Positions 1 through 9,390 of a DNA stretch of 64,000 bases are shown piece after piece; positions within the stretch are counted from its first letter, which is position 1; the number at the start of each line of letters is the position of its first letter. Origin of the DNA: CAVYGN01 sp963796325 (GTDB lineage: Bacteria; Spirochaetota; Brevinematia; Brevinematales; JAOACQ01); the NCBI GenBank assembly GCA_963796325.1, contig CAWCLF010000001.1:2170001-2234000 (forward strand). The letters run 5' to 3'. The notes under the pieces were generated by a model that saw only the letters and a list, made by a program, of their open reading frames with translations, was not told the origin of the DNA and did not search any database. The translations under genes and the position numbers were made by a program.

Positions 1-2
1 CT

Positions 3-677
3 TTTTTCCTTCTTAACAAATTCGTATTAAAATTAACAGGAAGGAGCCTAATGAGGGTATTGCCTGAAAATAGCCAGGATGAAGATTACCGATTTTTCAA
101 TCAGCGTGGCGAAACCCCCGCCGACAATGTAATCTATAACGGATATTTTCAATCGGCCGATTATTTCAGAGATTGTGAAAACAGTATTTATAATATTTTC
201 AGGATAAAAAGAAAATATACCCGGGAATTTGAAAGAAAATACGGGAATTTATTCAAGGAAAAGACCGTAGCGGTTCATGTAAGAAGGGCGGATTACACAA
301 GCGCAGGATGCGACGAATTGGGAGGCAAGGATATCAGCCTGCCTGTCCGGTATTATCAGGCCGCGCTGGGAATGATAGAGAACCTCGACAGTTACAGGGT
401 AATATTTGTAAGCGATGAAATCGAGTGGATAAAACAAAACATTAAAAATGAAAAGAATTTTTATTTTTTGAACAATTCGATGATAATGGATTTTCAGTTG
501 ATTATGAACGCCGATATCGCCGTTATATCGAACAGTTCCTTTTCCTGGTGGGCCGCAGCTTTAAACAGGAATGTCAAAACAGTATATGCACCTAAATACT
601 GGCTCGGACATAAATCGAAAAAAGAGTACCCTCCTTGTATTTGCAAGAGGGATTGGAATCTGATAGAATTCTCTTAA
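3..677 (+). CDS. alpha-1,2-fucosyltransferase-like protein (GT11), N-terminus outside window
   Basis: A GT11-family glycosyltransferase that would transfer L-fucose from GDP-fucose to a glycan in the cytoplasm. Seen: the GYFQSADYF segment, the HVRRADY motif typical of GDP-fucose binding, and SNSSFSWWAA near the C-terminus. An ATG at 51 has a Shine-Dalgarno-like AGGAAGGAG before it, but the frame is open to the window edge. The residues read upstream (KFVLKLTGRS) resemble the family's mid region, and the first ~90 residues of a normal ~290-aa GT11 are absent. I therefore infer the gene starts before position 1. GDP-L-fucose synthase at 61.9-62.8 kb fits a supply of donor. Family assignment is good; linkage is unproven. 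Confidence 0.85.
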   Translation, partial: FFLLNKFVLKLTGRSLMRVLPENSQDEDYRFFNQRGETPADNVIYNGYFQSADYFRDCENSIYNIFRIKRKYTREFERKYGNLFKEKTVAVHVRRADYTSAGCDELGGKDISLPVRYYQAALGMIENLDSYRVIFVSDEIEWIKQNIKNEKNFYFLNNSMIMDFQLIMNADIAVISNSSFSWWAAALNRNVKTVYAPKYWLGHKSKKEYPPCICKRDWNLIEFS

Positions 678-705
678 TAAATTTAGGTTTAAAATACCTT
701 GAAGG

Positions 706-1791
706 ATGACGGACGGAGTTTTCAGGATTATATATATGGATAAAATACCGGTCCTTAAAATCTGGACAGATAAAAGTTTTGTCCCTGCAGAGGTTAATTA
801 TATCCCCCTCCTATATCCATACTGGGGCGTAATACCAGAGCCGGAAGGTTCGACGGATAAAGGACGTTACGATGATTATGCTGAAATCGGCGGAAGTTTC
901 TTTAAAATCACATCCGATAAAGGTGAGGCCGATTTTTTTTTATCTCCCCTGGCGTATGAAATGCCGGGCGGCCGGGATGCCGCATTCGAAATATCGAAGA
1001 TTGCAAAGAAATATCAAAAGAAAGTTATCGTCCTGTTCAATCATGATTCGGATGAAGATATACCTATCGATAATGCAATCATATTCCGGACCTCGTTTTA
1101 CAAATCCCGGCAAAAACACTGCGAGTTTGCCATGCCGGGATGGTCAAGGGATTATATGAAGACTGATTTCGGAGGGCATATTGTAATCCATAAAAAACCT
1201 GAAATTCCGGCCGTCGCATACTGCGGTTACACCAATAAATTCAAAAAATCCGTTAAATTGCTTTATAGTTATTTTCGAGGGAAACTTCCCATCAGAAGAT
1301 TTTACGATAGCCAGGCTTTACGGGCCAAAGCGGTTAATTATTTAAATGCATGCCATGGGATAAAACAGAATTTTATCATCAGGGACTCGTTCTGGGGCGG
1401 AAAGGGGGCCGACAGGAAGAGATTGAATAAAGAATTCGTCAATAATCTTGTCGAGTCTGATTATGCGCTGGCGACACGCGGCATGGGTAACTTCTCATAC
1501 CGCCTGTATGAAATTATGTCCTGCGGGAGAATACCCGTTTTTATCGATACTGATGCGGTCCTTCCCTTCGATCATATTGTCGATTACAGGAAGTATTTTG
1601 TCTGGCTGGAAGACAGGGATGTCAGGAATATCGGTAATATTTTATTGGAGTATCATTCGCGCATTACACCGGAAGATTTCATAAAGCGCCAGTATGAAAT
1701 CAGGGAATTATACGATGAATGGATAAGTCCGACGGGTTTTTTTAAAAATATATGGAGATGCGTCCGGGCATGCATGGAATGGGAGGCATAG
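706..1791 (+). CDS. exostosin-family (GT47-like) glycosyltransferase
   Basis: Probable exostosin-family glycosyltransferase of 361 aa. The best evidence is the C-terminal nucleotide-sugar-binding block at about residues 255-290 (LATRGMGNFSYRLYEIMSCG, then RIPVFIDTD), which is the exostosin signature. No signal peptide or membrane segment is evident, so it is likely cytoplasmic. The start is uncertain: the ATG at 706 overlaps its only purine-rich AAGG, and an in-frame ATG at 736 is an alternative. It follows the GT11 gene by 28 bp and is followed after 2 bp by the next gene, so it belongs to the + strand glycan operon. Sugar specificity cannot be read. Confidence 0.75.
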   Translation: MTDGVFRIIYMDKIPVLKIWTDKSFVPAEVNYIPLLYPYWGVIPEPEGSTDKGRYDDYAEIGGSFFKITSDKGEADFFLSPLAYEMPGGRDAAFEISKIAKKYQKKVIVLFNHDSDEDIPIDNAIIFRTSFYKSRQKHCEFAMPGWSRDYMKTDFGGHIVIHKKPEIPAVAYCGYTNKFKKSVKLLYSYFRGKLPIRRFYDSQALRAKAVNYLNACHGIKQNFIIRDSFWGGKGADRKRLNKEFVNNLVESDYALATRGMGNFSYRLYEIMSCGRIPVFIDTDAVLPFDHIVDYRKYFVWLEDRDVRNIGNILLEYHSRITPEDFIKRQYEIRELYDEWISPTGFFKNIWRCVRACMEWEA

Positions 1792-1793
1792 TT

Positions 1794-3890
1794 ATGACAA
1801 AGCCTGCACCCATTGTTTTATTCGTTTACAAGCGACCCGATCATACAGTAAGGACCCTGGAATCCCTGAAATGCTGCCCGATGGCAAAAGACAGCGACCT
1901 GTTTATTTTCTCGGACGGGGCCTTGTATAAAAGAGAATTCAATATAATCGAATCGATCCGGGAATACCTGAGCCGGCTTGAAGGTTTCAGGAAAATTAAA
2001 ATTATAAAAAAACGTTACAACTTCGGACTGCATAACTCCGTTATCTCCGGTGTTACCGAAATCATTAAAACATATAAAAAGATCATCGTCTTGGAAGACG
2101 ATCTCATTTTTTCAAGAAACTTCCTCCTGTATATGAATAGCGCCTTGGATTTCTATGAAAATACTCCCAATGTCTTTTCTGTATCCGGCTACTCGTATCC
2201 TTTTCCGAAACCTGCGGGTTACGATTCGGAAACATTTTTTTTCCAGAGAACATGTTCATGGGGATGGGGAACCTGGGATCGTTCCTGGGACAAATTTGAT
2301 AAGGATATAAAAGATTATGAAATTTTCATAAAAGACAGGGCGGCCGTCAGGAAGTTCGAAAAAGGCGGGAAGGACCTCGTCAAGCTGTTAAAATACCAGA
2401 TGGAAGGCAGGATTTCTTCCTGGGCTATCAAATGGGCTTATACGGCGTTCAGGAATGAAGGGCTCACTTTATATCCTGTAAAAACCAAGGTAAAGAATAT
2501 AGGGACGGACGGTTCGGGTACTCATGAAGACAACACAAAATCGATAACGGACCAGTGCTTCGATGCAAACGACGCTTCCGGCCGTTTCGAGTTCCCGCCG
2601 AACGCTGTTTCCGAACCCAGGATGAATAAAATCTACCTGGCTTGTGTCGAAAAAGTTACGATAGAACCGTTATTATCCAAGGCCGGGAGAAAAATAAGAA
2701 AAATAATTCCATATTCAATAAAACTTATTAATAACTTTTGCAACAGGAGAAAATCGGTATTTATAAAAAATGTCAATAAAGCTTCGGCGGGCTTTCACAA
2801 AAAGTCCGCCCTTATCTCGCTGACCACCGGTCCGTTTCATAGAGAGCGAAAAGCAGCATTTACCGATTCAATAAATTTGGAAGCTTCCGCGATAGCCGAA
2901 GTGCTTGGGGATCTCGGGTATATTGTAGATGCGGTAGGCTGCCGATACAGTGGCAGGCTCGATATCGCCGGTTACGACCTCATAATAGGCGACGGTATCC
3001 CTTTTAACAATGCTATCGACGGGTTTTACAACAAGCCGCCTCTCAAAATATTATATACGGACGAACCGGGCATCTTAAATTCCCGGCTGTCACTATACGA
3101 GAGGCATAAATATCTGTCGAGCCGGAAAAGCTTCCCGCTGAAAATGCCGGCAGCCGGTTCCGAAGCTTTCGGTTTTATGAAGTCGGTTAAATTTGCGGAC
3201 GGAGTGATAATTTCCGGAAGCGGAAAGAACGGTGTTTCAGAATACAGGAAATTGAATCCGAATTTATTCCTGTTAAACAAGCCTTTAAACCTGGAAAATA
3301 TTCCGTTCACTGATCTGGATTCGAAGGATTATAAAAAAGCGGCATGCAACTTCCTGTGGTTCGGCGGGTCCGATCCGGTTCATGAGGGCCTTGACCTTGT
3401 TCTGGACTCGTTTTCAGAATTGCCTCATCTCAATCTGCATATTTGTGGAACGTTTGAAAACTATGCAGGTTTTAAGGGCCTGTATAAAAAAGAACTGTCC
3501 GATATGTCCAATATTAAATATTACGGGCATGTAAAATTCGATTCAAAGCTGTTTAAGACGTTAATAGACCTGTGCGCATATATCCTTCTGCCTTCCGTTT
3601 CCGAAAGAGGAGGAGGACAGGTTTTAACCTTTTCAGCGGCGGGGCTCGTTCCAATTTTTACAGCCAAAGCAAATATCTGTACACCCGGCTTCGGCATTAT
3701 ACTTGAAGATTTTCACATCGATTATATAAAAGGTCAAATTTCGGAAGCTTCAGGAATTAACGCTGAAGAACTCGAATCTATGTCATTATTCGCTATGGAT
3801 TATACCCGCAAGAATTTTAGCCAAGAACAATATAAGGCCGGATTAAGAAAAACGATAACCGAATTCCTTAAAATCCCCGGCAGGGAATAA
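1794..3890 (+). CDS. two-domain GT2-GT4 glycosyltransferase fusion
   Basis: A 698-aa protein with two apparent glycosyltransferase domains. The N-terminal half (about 1-260) is GT-A/GT2-like: it opens with PIVLFVYKRPDHT, has the acidic metal site LEDDL, then SWGWGTWDRSW, typical of sugar transferases that use FVYKRPDH starts. The C-terminal half (about 400-690) is GT-B/GT4-like, with FLWFGGSDPVHEG, a glycine-rich CGTFENYAG and SVSERGGGQVL. The start is placed at ATG 1794 because GGGAGG at 1781-1786 lies 7 nt upstream. An earlier in-frame ATG at 1752 would overlap the preceding gene by 40 bp. Two sequential transfers by one polypeptide are plausible but inferred. Confidence 0.75.
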   Translation: MTKPAPIVLFVYKRPDHTVRTLESLKCCPMAKDSDLFIFSDGALYKREFNIIESIREYLSRLEGFRKIKIIKKRYNFGLHNSVISGVTEIIKTYKKIIVLEDDLIFSRNFLLYMNSALDFYENTPNVFSVSGYSYPFPKPAGYDSETFFFQRTCSWGWGTWDRSWDKFDKDIKDYEIFIKDRAAVRKFEKGGKDLVKLLKYQMEGRISSWAIKWAYTAFRNEGLTLYPVKTKVKNIGTDGSGTHEDNTKSITDQCFDANDASGRFEFPPNAVSEPRMNKIYLACVEKVTIEPLLSKAGRKIRKIIPYSIKLINNFCNRRKSVFIKNVNKASAGFHKKSALISLTTGPFHRERKAAFTDSINLEASAIAEVLGDLGYIVDAVGCRYSGRLDIAGYDLIIGDGIPFNNAIDGFYNKPPLKILYTDEPGILNSRLSLYERHKYLSSRKSFPLKMPAAGSEAFGFMKSVKFADGVIISGSGKNGVSEYRKLNPNLFLLNKPLNLENIPFTDLDSKDYKKAACNFLWFGGSDPVHEGLDLVLDSFSELPHLNLHICGTFENYAGFKGLYKKELSDMSNIKYYGHVKFDSKLFKTLIDLCAYILLPSVSERGGGQVLTFSAAGLVPIFTAKANICTPGFGIILEDFHIDYIKGQISEASGINAEELESMSLFAMDYTRKNFSQEQYKAGLRKTITEFLKIPGRE

Positions 3891-3915
3891 AAATAAAGAC
3901 CCATACCTCTAAATA

Positions 3916-3944
3916 TTGAATTAATTTACCTGCCCTATTATAAT
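3916..3944 (+). promoter_or_regulatory. sigma-70-like promoter before the aminotransferase
   Basis: TTGAAT (3916-3921), a 17-bp spacer and a perfect TATAAT (3939-3944) lie about 40 bp before the aminotransferase start, in the 94-bp gap after the GT2-GT4 gene. It would start a new transcript covering the genes from 3985 to 9390. Confidence 0.5.
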
Positions 3945-3984
3945 TTATTTCTTCTAACTTAATGGAGTGTAAAGGATTAGTTTG

Positions 3985-5097
3985 ATGAATAACTGGATAC
4001 CGATTTCAGAGCCTTCCATTACCGGAAAGGAAATCGAATATGTGAACGATGCCGTTTCGTCGGGCTGGGTTTCTTCGATAGGAAAATATATAAATGAGTT
4101 TGAAGAGAAATTCGCCGAATTTTGCGGAACAAAATATGCCGTAGCCGTAATGAACGGCACGGCGGCTATCGTACTGGCACTTGCCGCATGCGGCATTGAA
4201 AGCGGGGACGAAGTTATCGTACCGGATTTTACTTTTATCGCCACTGCCAATGCCGTCAGGCATTTAGGGGCGACCCCAGTTCTAATCGATATAGACAGGA
4301 ATACTTTATGCATGGACCCCGATAAAATAGAAAGAGCGGTCACGCCAAAGACAAAAGCCGTTATTCCCGTCCACATTTACGGGCATCCCTGCGATATGAC
4401 CCGGATAAATAAAATCGCATCGAAATTCAATTTACGGGTCATAGAGGACGCAGCCGAAGCGCATGGAGCGGAAATACTCGGTAAAAGAACCGGCTCCCTC
4501 GGAGATTGCGCCACTTTCAGTTTTTACGGAAATAAAATCATCACTACAGGCGAAGGAGGAATGTTAACTACCGATAACCAGGAAATCTTCGAACATGCAA
4601 AAATGCTTAGGGATCATGCAATGAGTAAGGAAAAACGCTACTGGCATAATGAAATAGGCTATAATTTCCGTATCACGAATTTACAGGCCGCCCTGGGATG
4701 CGCCCAACTGGAAAGGATAAATGAATTCATCGAAAAAAAGAGGGGAATATTCTCATATTACAGGCGGTATTTAGGGCATCTTGACGGCATTCGATTAAAT
4801 CATACGGAGGATTGGGCAAAAAATGCGTACTGGATGATCTGCATGGAAAATAAAAACTGGAACGAGCTCAAAAGAGAAACATTTATGCGGGATTTAAAAG
4901 ACTTCGGCGTCGACAGCAGGCCTTATTTTTATCCGGTATCGGATATGCCTGCTTACACGAGGAGCGACACGCCGGTTACCCATTATATTTACGACAAAGG
5001 AATAAATCTGCCGACATTTTTCAATCTTACAGAAGAGAACATTAAATATATATGTGAAAAGATTTCATTCCTTTTGGCCCGAGGCCTGAATGGATAA
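3985..5097 (+). CDS. DegT/DnrJ/EryC1/StrS-family PLP sugar aminotransferase (perosamine-synthase-like)
   Basis: A PLP-dependent nucleotide-sugar aminotransferase of 370 aa, close to the GDP-perosamine synthase type. It would convert a 4-keto-6-deoxy sugar nucleotide to the 4-amino sugar, using glutamate. Seen: substrate/PLP motif MNGTAAIVLAL (~50-60), DAAEAHGA (Asp-Ala-Ala-Glu, ~157-164), and the Schiff-base lysine in FYGNKIITTGEGGM (~180). The open frame begins at a TTG at 3982, but ATG 3985 has AAAGGA 8 nt upstream and is preferred. It overlaps the next gene by 8 bp (translational coupling). The exact product (GDP-perosamine or another 4-amino sugar) is inferred. Confidence 0.85.
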   Translation: MNNWIPISEPSITGKEIEYVNDAVSSGWVSSIGKYINEFEEKFAEFCGTKYAVAVMNGTAAIVLALAACGIESGDEVIVPDFTFIATANAVRHLGATPVLIDIDRNTLCMDPDKIERAVTPKTKAVIPVHIYGHPCDMTRINKIASKFNLRVIEDAAEAHGAEILGKRTGSLGDCATFSFYGNKIITTGEGGMLTTDNQEIFEHAKMLRDHAMSKEKRYWHNEIGYNFRITNLQAALGCAQLERINEFIEKKRGIFSYYRRYLGHLDGIRLNHTEDWAKNAYWMICMENKNWNELKRETFMRDLKDFGVDSRPYFYPVSDMPAYTRSDTPVTHYIYDKGINLPTFFNLTEENIKYICEKISFLLARGLNG

Positions 5098-6244
5098 AAT
5101 AGGCATTATTGCGTTTTCCCCCAGGAATAACGGAGGCACTTTCCAGTATACCCAGTCTCTGATCGACGCTTTAATACAGGACAAAAAGAACGAATACGTG
5201 ATCTTTACAGACCATAACGACCTTGACCGTTATCAAAACCTTCTTACCGTCAGGCATATCAGCCAGCCCGCGCTCTCTGTTTTTCAGAAAATCCTCAAAA
5301 GGATCCTTTTATATTTAAATATCCGCAAACCTTTTATTTTTAATATAAAAGAAAAGGAGATTTTTGCGGATATAGACTTTTTTATTTCCCCCACGACAGA
5401 AATTTATCCGCATTTCTGGCTTGACAAGCCCTATATAGTAACCTTCCATGACCTGCAGGAAAAATATTACAGGAGTTTTTTTACAAAAGGGGAATTAAAA
5501 AAAAGGCGCTTATTCAATATGGTTATAGCAAGAACGGCCGACCATATTTTATGCGAATCTGAATATGTTAAAAATGATTTAATCGAATATTTACATATAA
5601 AAGAAAATAAAATAACGGTTATTCAGGCCCCTCCTCCGAAAGCGTTCCTGGATATTTCATACAACAGGGCATATTTAAATTCGGTATGTGAAAAATACTC
5701 GCTGCCGGAAAGATTCCTGTTCTATCCCGCTCAATTCTGGCCCCATAAAAATCATATGAAGCTTTTGGAAGCCTTCCTACTGGTACAAAAAAAATATCCG
5801 GATGTAAGCATGGTCTTTACAGGTGCAAAACTTGTAAGTTTCAACGATGTATACAACAAAACCCAATATTTGCAGCTTACCGGCAAGGTTAAATTCCTGG
5901 GCTATGTCGACTACGGCGATTTGCCCGCCATTTACCTTATGTCGGAAATGCTGGTTATGCCTACCCTGTTCGAAAGCGTAAGTATTCCGATTTATGAAGC
6001 CGAATCTTTGAAAGTACCCGTATGCTGTTCGAATATTTTAGCCCTTCCCGAACAGGTGGCCGACAGCGCCCTTTTATTCGACCCTGAAAATCCGCAGGAT
6101 ATAGCCCTGGCGATAGAAAAGCTCTTATCAGACGGCGCTTTAAGGAAGGACCTCGGAGAAAGGGGATATGCGAGGATACGGAATTTCAACCATGCCGGTT
6201 ATAGTAAAAAATTGCAGGAATTGATCGCCGGGGTCTTCCGATAA
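5090..6244 (+). CDS. GT4-family glycosyltransferase
   Basis: Retaining GT-B glycosyltransferase of 384 aa, of the mannosyltransferase-like GT4 type. Seen: N-terminal glycine-rich SPRNNGGTFQYTQSL, VTFHDLQEKYY (~125), the donor-domain start FLFYPAQFWPHKNH (~205), LGYVDYGDLPAIY, and the E-x7-E motif in FESVSIPIYEAE (~290-300). It overlaps the upstream aminotransferase by 8 bp, so the two are co-translated. It likely adds a hexose to the growing glycan on the cytoplasmic face; the sugar is unknown. Confidence 0.8.
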   Translation: MDKIGIIAFSPRNNGGTFQYTQSLIDALIQDKKNEYVIFTDHNDLDRYQNLLTVRHISQPALSVFQKILKRILLYLNIRKPFIFNIKEKEIFADIDFFISPTTEIYPHFWLDKPYIVTFHDLQEKYYRSFFTKGELKKRRLFNMVIARTADHILCESEYVKNDLIEYLHIKENKITVIQAPPPKAFLDISYNRAYLNSVCEKYSLPERFLFYPAQFWPHKNHMKLLEAFLLVQKKYPDVSMVFTGAKLVSFNDVYNKTQYLQLTGKVKFLGYVDYGDLPAIYLMSEMLVMPTLFESVSIPIYEAESLKVPVCCSNILALPEQVADSALLFDPENPQDIALAIEKLLSDGALRKDLGERGYARIRNFNHAGYSKKLQELIAGVFR

Positions 6245-6272
6245 AATTTTAATAATCTGAAAAGGATATCGA

Positions 6273-7265
6273 ATGCCGAGTTCCAGAACAGGGTATCAAG
6301 CTTACAATCCGGATTTTGCAACTACAAGGATGTTATATAAAAATGGAAAAAAAAACGGCTTTTCACATCTAAAAGACGGATCTCTAAACAGCGGCGGTTT
6401 AAGGGCCTGGGGTTTCTACAAAAAAAGCGACCCGGGGAAACCCCTGATAACGGTAATAACCGTATCCTTCAACTGTGAGAAATTCATCGAGCAGACAATA
6501 AAAAGCGTTATCGGGCAGACTTACGACAATGTTGAATATATTATCGTAGACGGCGGATCAACCGATAAAACCGTGGATATAATAAAAAGATACGATGAAA
6601 TGCTGGATTTGTGGACCAGCGGGCCTGATAACGGCGTTTACGATGCAATGAACAATGGCATAAGAGAATCGGGAGGCAGCTATCTTTTATTTTTAAACGC
6701 CGACGATTACTTTCTCGATAAAGACGCCGTCAGCCTGGCCGCAGGGGAAATAACCCGCAGCATGGAACCGGACATTGTTTACGGCAGGACGTTAATGGCC
6801 GACGAAAACCGGAACGTTTCGCTTTTAATGGGAAAAATGATCGGCATAGAGGATCTGAAAAAAGGGATCACAATTCCGCATCCTTCGAGTTTTATCAAAA
6901 AAGATCTCCTGGTAAGATTCGATATGTTCAACCGGGATTATAAAATTGCCGCCGATTTCGATTTTTTCTGCAGGTGCATTATTTCAGGATGTTCTTTAAA
7001 ATTCCTGGACAGGGTCCTTGTATTTTTCAGGATCGGAGGCTTGAGCGGTAATTTCAACGCCGTTCTCGAAACGGCATCGATAATAAAAAAATATTTCGGC
7101 TTCCGGCCCTTCTTTAGATATAAAACCCTGCGGTATTCGAAGGAATTTATCAGGAGAATATTGGTGATAACAGGTTTGATCCGGGCCTGGAGAAAGATAA
7201 AAAGCCTCGCAACTAATTTGGAAAAATTTGAAAAACAATATAAAATCAATCGGGAGGACCGGTGA
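6273..7265 (+). CDS. GT2-family glycosyltransferase
   Basis: Inverting GT-A glycosyltransferase of 330 aa, resembling WcaA/WcaE-type enzymes of exopolysaccharide loci. Seen: TVITVSFNCEKFIEQTIKSV (~62-81), the nucleotide-binding DGGSTDKT (~96), LNADDYF metal site (~139-146) and HPSSFIKKDLL with DFDFFCRC acceptor region (~195-225). A 60-residue N-terminal extension of no recognised type precedes the catalytic domain. The stop overlaps the GTG start of the next gene (GTGA). Confidence 0.8.
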   Translation: MPSSRTGYQAYNPDFATTRMLYKNGKKNGFSHLKDGSLNSGGLRAWGFYKKSDPGKPLITVITVSFNCEKFIEQTIKSVIGQTYDNVEYIIVDGGSTDKTVDIIKRYDEMLDLWTSGPDNGVYDAMNNGIRESGGSYLLFLNADDYFLDKDAVSLAAGEITRSMEPDIVYGRTLMADENRNVSLLMGKMIGIEDLKKGITIPHPSSFIKKDLLVRFDMFNRDYKIAADFDFFCRCIISGCSLKFLDRVLVFFRIGGLSGNFNAVLETASIIKKYFGFRPFFRYKTLRYSKEFIRRILVITGLIRAWRKIKSLATNLEKFEKQYKINREDR

Positions 7266-8302
7266 AAATCGCAATCGTCACCCGCTATAAAAACTTTCCC
7301 GATAACGGCGCCGGCGGAGCCGAAACTGTGCAGAATATGCTGAAATCAGTTCTGGAAGAAGCCGGTCATGTTGTCGATGTATGGGGAATCGACGATGCCG
7401 GGAGCCTCAAACTTTCCATCAATCCCTTTCTGCGCACCCTCATCGGAGAATGTTACATAACCGGACAGGTCTTTGCTGCGGCTTCAAAAATACATAAATA
7501 CGACCTTGTGATCGCGTCGGGAATGTACGGATTCGGCATACGGCACAGGTCGGCTGTCGACCTGTTTCATTTCTCCTCTTACGGCTACAGGGAAAATTAT
7601 CTTGCGATATACCCTTCCTTGAAGAAGAAGATCGCCTTCATGCGGGGAATCGCACTTGAATATCTCAGCGCCAGGGGAAAATATGTCGTATGCGTATCCG
7701 ATTATCTCAAATCTTTCCTGGAAAGGGGGGGGGTCCGCGTCGACAGGGTGATAAATAACTGCATCGATCCGGATAAATTCAGGAGAGATCGGAATATTAT
7801 TAAAAACGGGAAGTGCCTGTTTGTCGGACGCTACGATTATTACGGCAAAGGTTTCGACATCCTGGAAAAACTGGCTGAAAAAGGCGTCCCGATCGACTGC
7901 GTAACCAATATCAAACCAGGCAAGTCCCTGGGATTTATCGGGACAGTAGAAAGCGGTGAGCTTGTAAATTTGTACAACCGCTACTGTATTGTAATATTCC
8001 CGAGCAGGTTCGAATCTTTCGGGCTTGTGCCCCTCGAGGCCATGGCCTGCGGCACCCCTGTCGTTATGAGCGATACGGGCATCGGAAACCATCTGAAAGG
8101 GATCGTTCCGGAATTTGTCGTAAACGGCCGTGACGGGGATGAGGTTACGAAGTATGCAGGACAGATAGAACTCATCATGTCAAAATATAATGAGTACTCC
8201 GAAAAAGCGGAGAAATACGCCGGCAAGTACTACTCATATACAAGATTCAGGTCGGAGTGGCTGGATCTCTTAAAGACCCTGACCGCCCGGGAGGGATTTT
8301 GA
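7262..8302 (+). CDS. GT4-family glycosyltransferase
   Basis: GT-B glycosyltransferase of 346 aa. It begins at GTG 7262, which overlaps the preceding stop; GGGAGG about 7 nt upstream supports this start. Seen: N-terminal GAGGAETVQ, VCVSDYLKSFL linker region, FVGRYDYYGKGFDIL at the start of the donor-binding domain, and the E-x7-E motif in FESFGLVPLEAMACGTPVV (~253-270). It is coupled to genes on both sides by overlaps. Donor and acceptor cannot be determined. Confidence 0.8.
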   Translation: MKIAIVTRYKNFPDNGAGGAETVQNMLKSVLEEAGHVVDVWGIDDAGSLKLSINPFLRTLIGECYITGQVFAAASKIHKYDLVIASGMYGFGIRHRSAVDLFHFSSYGYRENYLAIYPSLKKKIAFMRGIALEYLSARGKYVVCVSDYLKSFLERGGVRVDRVINNCIDPDKFRRDRNIIKNGKCLFVGRYDYYGKGFDILEKLAEKGVPIDCVTNIKPGKSLGFIGTVESGELVNLYNRYCIVIFPSRFESFGLVPLEAMACGTPVVMSDTGIGNHLKGIVPEFVVNGRDGDEVTKYAGQIELIMSKYNEYSEKAEKYAGKYYSYTRFRSEWLDLLKTLTAREGF

Positions 8303-9390
8303 AAAAACCGGACCTTTTATTCATATCGACTCACCTGCCGAGTCTTCGGGTGCCCCAGGCGGGCCACAAAACGGCTTATTCGATCTTGTCTGGTATGAGC
8401 ATAGATTATAATATCACCGCGATTTTCTTCATGAACGACCTGGAAAAAAGGTATTTCTGCCGGGACGATTATTCGTTCTGCAGGGAATTTATGATTTTCC
8501 CGGTCAGCCTGTTTTCAAGGATAAGGGGTATAATAATGCACCCGGCTCTGCCCCTGAGGGCGGCTTCGCGCGCAGATATGAAAGCAGCCGGAAAAATCAG
8601 GGAGCTTTATGAAAAAATAAAGTTCGGAGCCGTTCATTTCGAGTTCACGGCTGCGGGTTTCTACAGGCAGTTTATTACAGGCAAAGTGACGGCTTCGTAC
8701 AGCGAGCATGACCTGACCTACCAGTCCTACGAGAGGAAAAAAGCCGCAAAGAAAGGGCTTATGAGGCTTCTGTATTCGATCGAATACAGGAGGCAGAAAA
8801 AATGGGAACTGAAAGTGATCGGAAATATGGACAGGATCATTCTCCACAACCCCAAGGATATGTCGATACTTATAAGCGACGGGACCCCCGAAAATAAAAT
8901 AGAATTGATAAAACCCTATGTCGATTCGATTTTCAAAAAAAACGAAAGAAAAAATATAGAGAGACACAGCCTTCTTTTCTGGGGGGCAATGAATAGATTG
9001 GAAAACAGGGACGCAGTTTTATGGTTTACAGATGAAATTTTCCCGCCGGTGCTCGAAAAGTACCCGGATGCAAAATTTTACATCATCGGGGCCAATCCGC
9101 CCGACAGCATTAAGAGACTTGAGTCGGGAAACATCACGGTTACCGGGTTCGTTGAAAACCCCCTCGAATATTTCGGTAAAGCCGAAGCTGCGGTCGTCCC
9201 GCTGCGGCTGGGCGCGGGAATAAAGGTAAAGGTGCTTGAATGCATAGATGCAGGCCTGCCTGTCATAACGACAAGCGTCGGCGCCGAAGGCGTTACGGAC
9301 ACTGAAAAGCTGACTGTGGCCGACGGCAGGGACGATTTTATAAAGGCTATCGTTATTTTATTTTTAAAGAACGATCTGATCGGGAATTGA
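8299..9390 (+). CDS. GT4-family glycosyltransferase, C-terminus slightly short
   Basis: GT-B glycosyltransferase of about 363 aa. I place the start at TTG 8299: it overlaps the preceding TGA, has GGGAGG 5-8 nt upstream, and gives the expected start LKKPDLLFISTHLP. An open frame from 8257 would run 45 bp into the upstream gene. Seen: LLFWGAMNRLENRDAVLWF (donor domain start), VTGFVENPLEYFGKA and GAGIKVKVLECIDAGLPVI, the usual C-terminal motif of this subfamily. The protein ends soon after TVADGRDDF, so the terminal helices of the family look absent. Its 3' end overlaps the convergent gene by 38 bp. Confidence 0.75.
   Translation: MKKPDLLFISTHLPSLRVPQAGHKTAYSILSGMSIDYNITAIFFMNDLEKRYFCRDDYSFCREFMIFPVSLFSRIRGIIMHPALPLRAASRADMKAAGKIRELYEKIKFGAVHFEFTAAGFYRQFITGKVTASYSEHDLTYQSYERKKAAKKGLMRLLYSIEYRRQKKWELKVIGNMDRIILHNPKDMSILISDGTPENKIELIKPYVDSIFKKNERKNIERHSLLFWGAMNRLENRDAVLWFTDEIFPPVLEKYPDAKFYIIGANPPDSIKRLESGNITVTGFVENPLEYFGKAEAAVVPLRLGAGIKVKVLECIDAGLPVITTSVGAEGVTDTEKLTVADGRDDFIKAIVILFLKNDLIGN

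Noticed and set aside
7484..8092. 202-codon open frame on the minus strand inside a GT4 gene
   Set aside because: Lies wholly within a well-supported + strand gene and shows no protein motif; a shadow frame.
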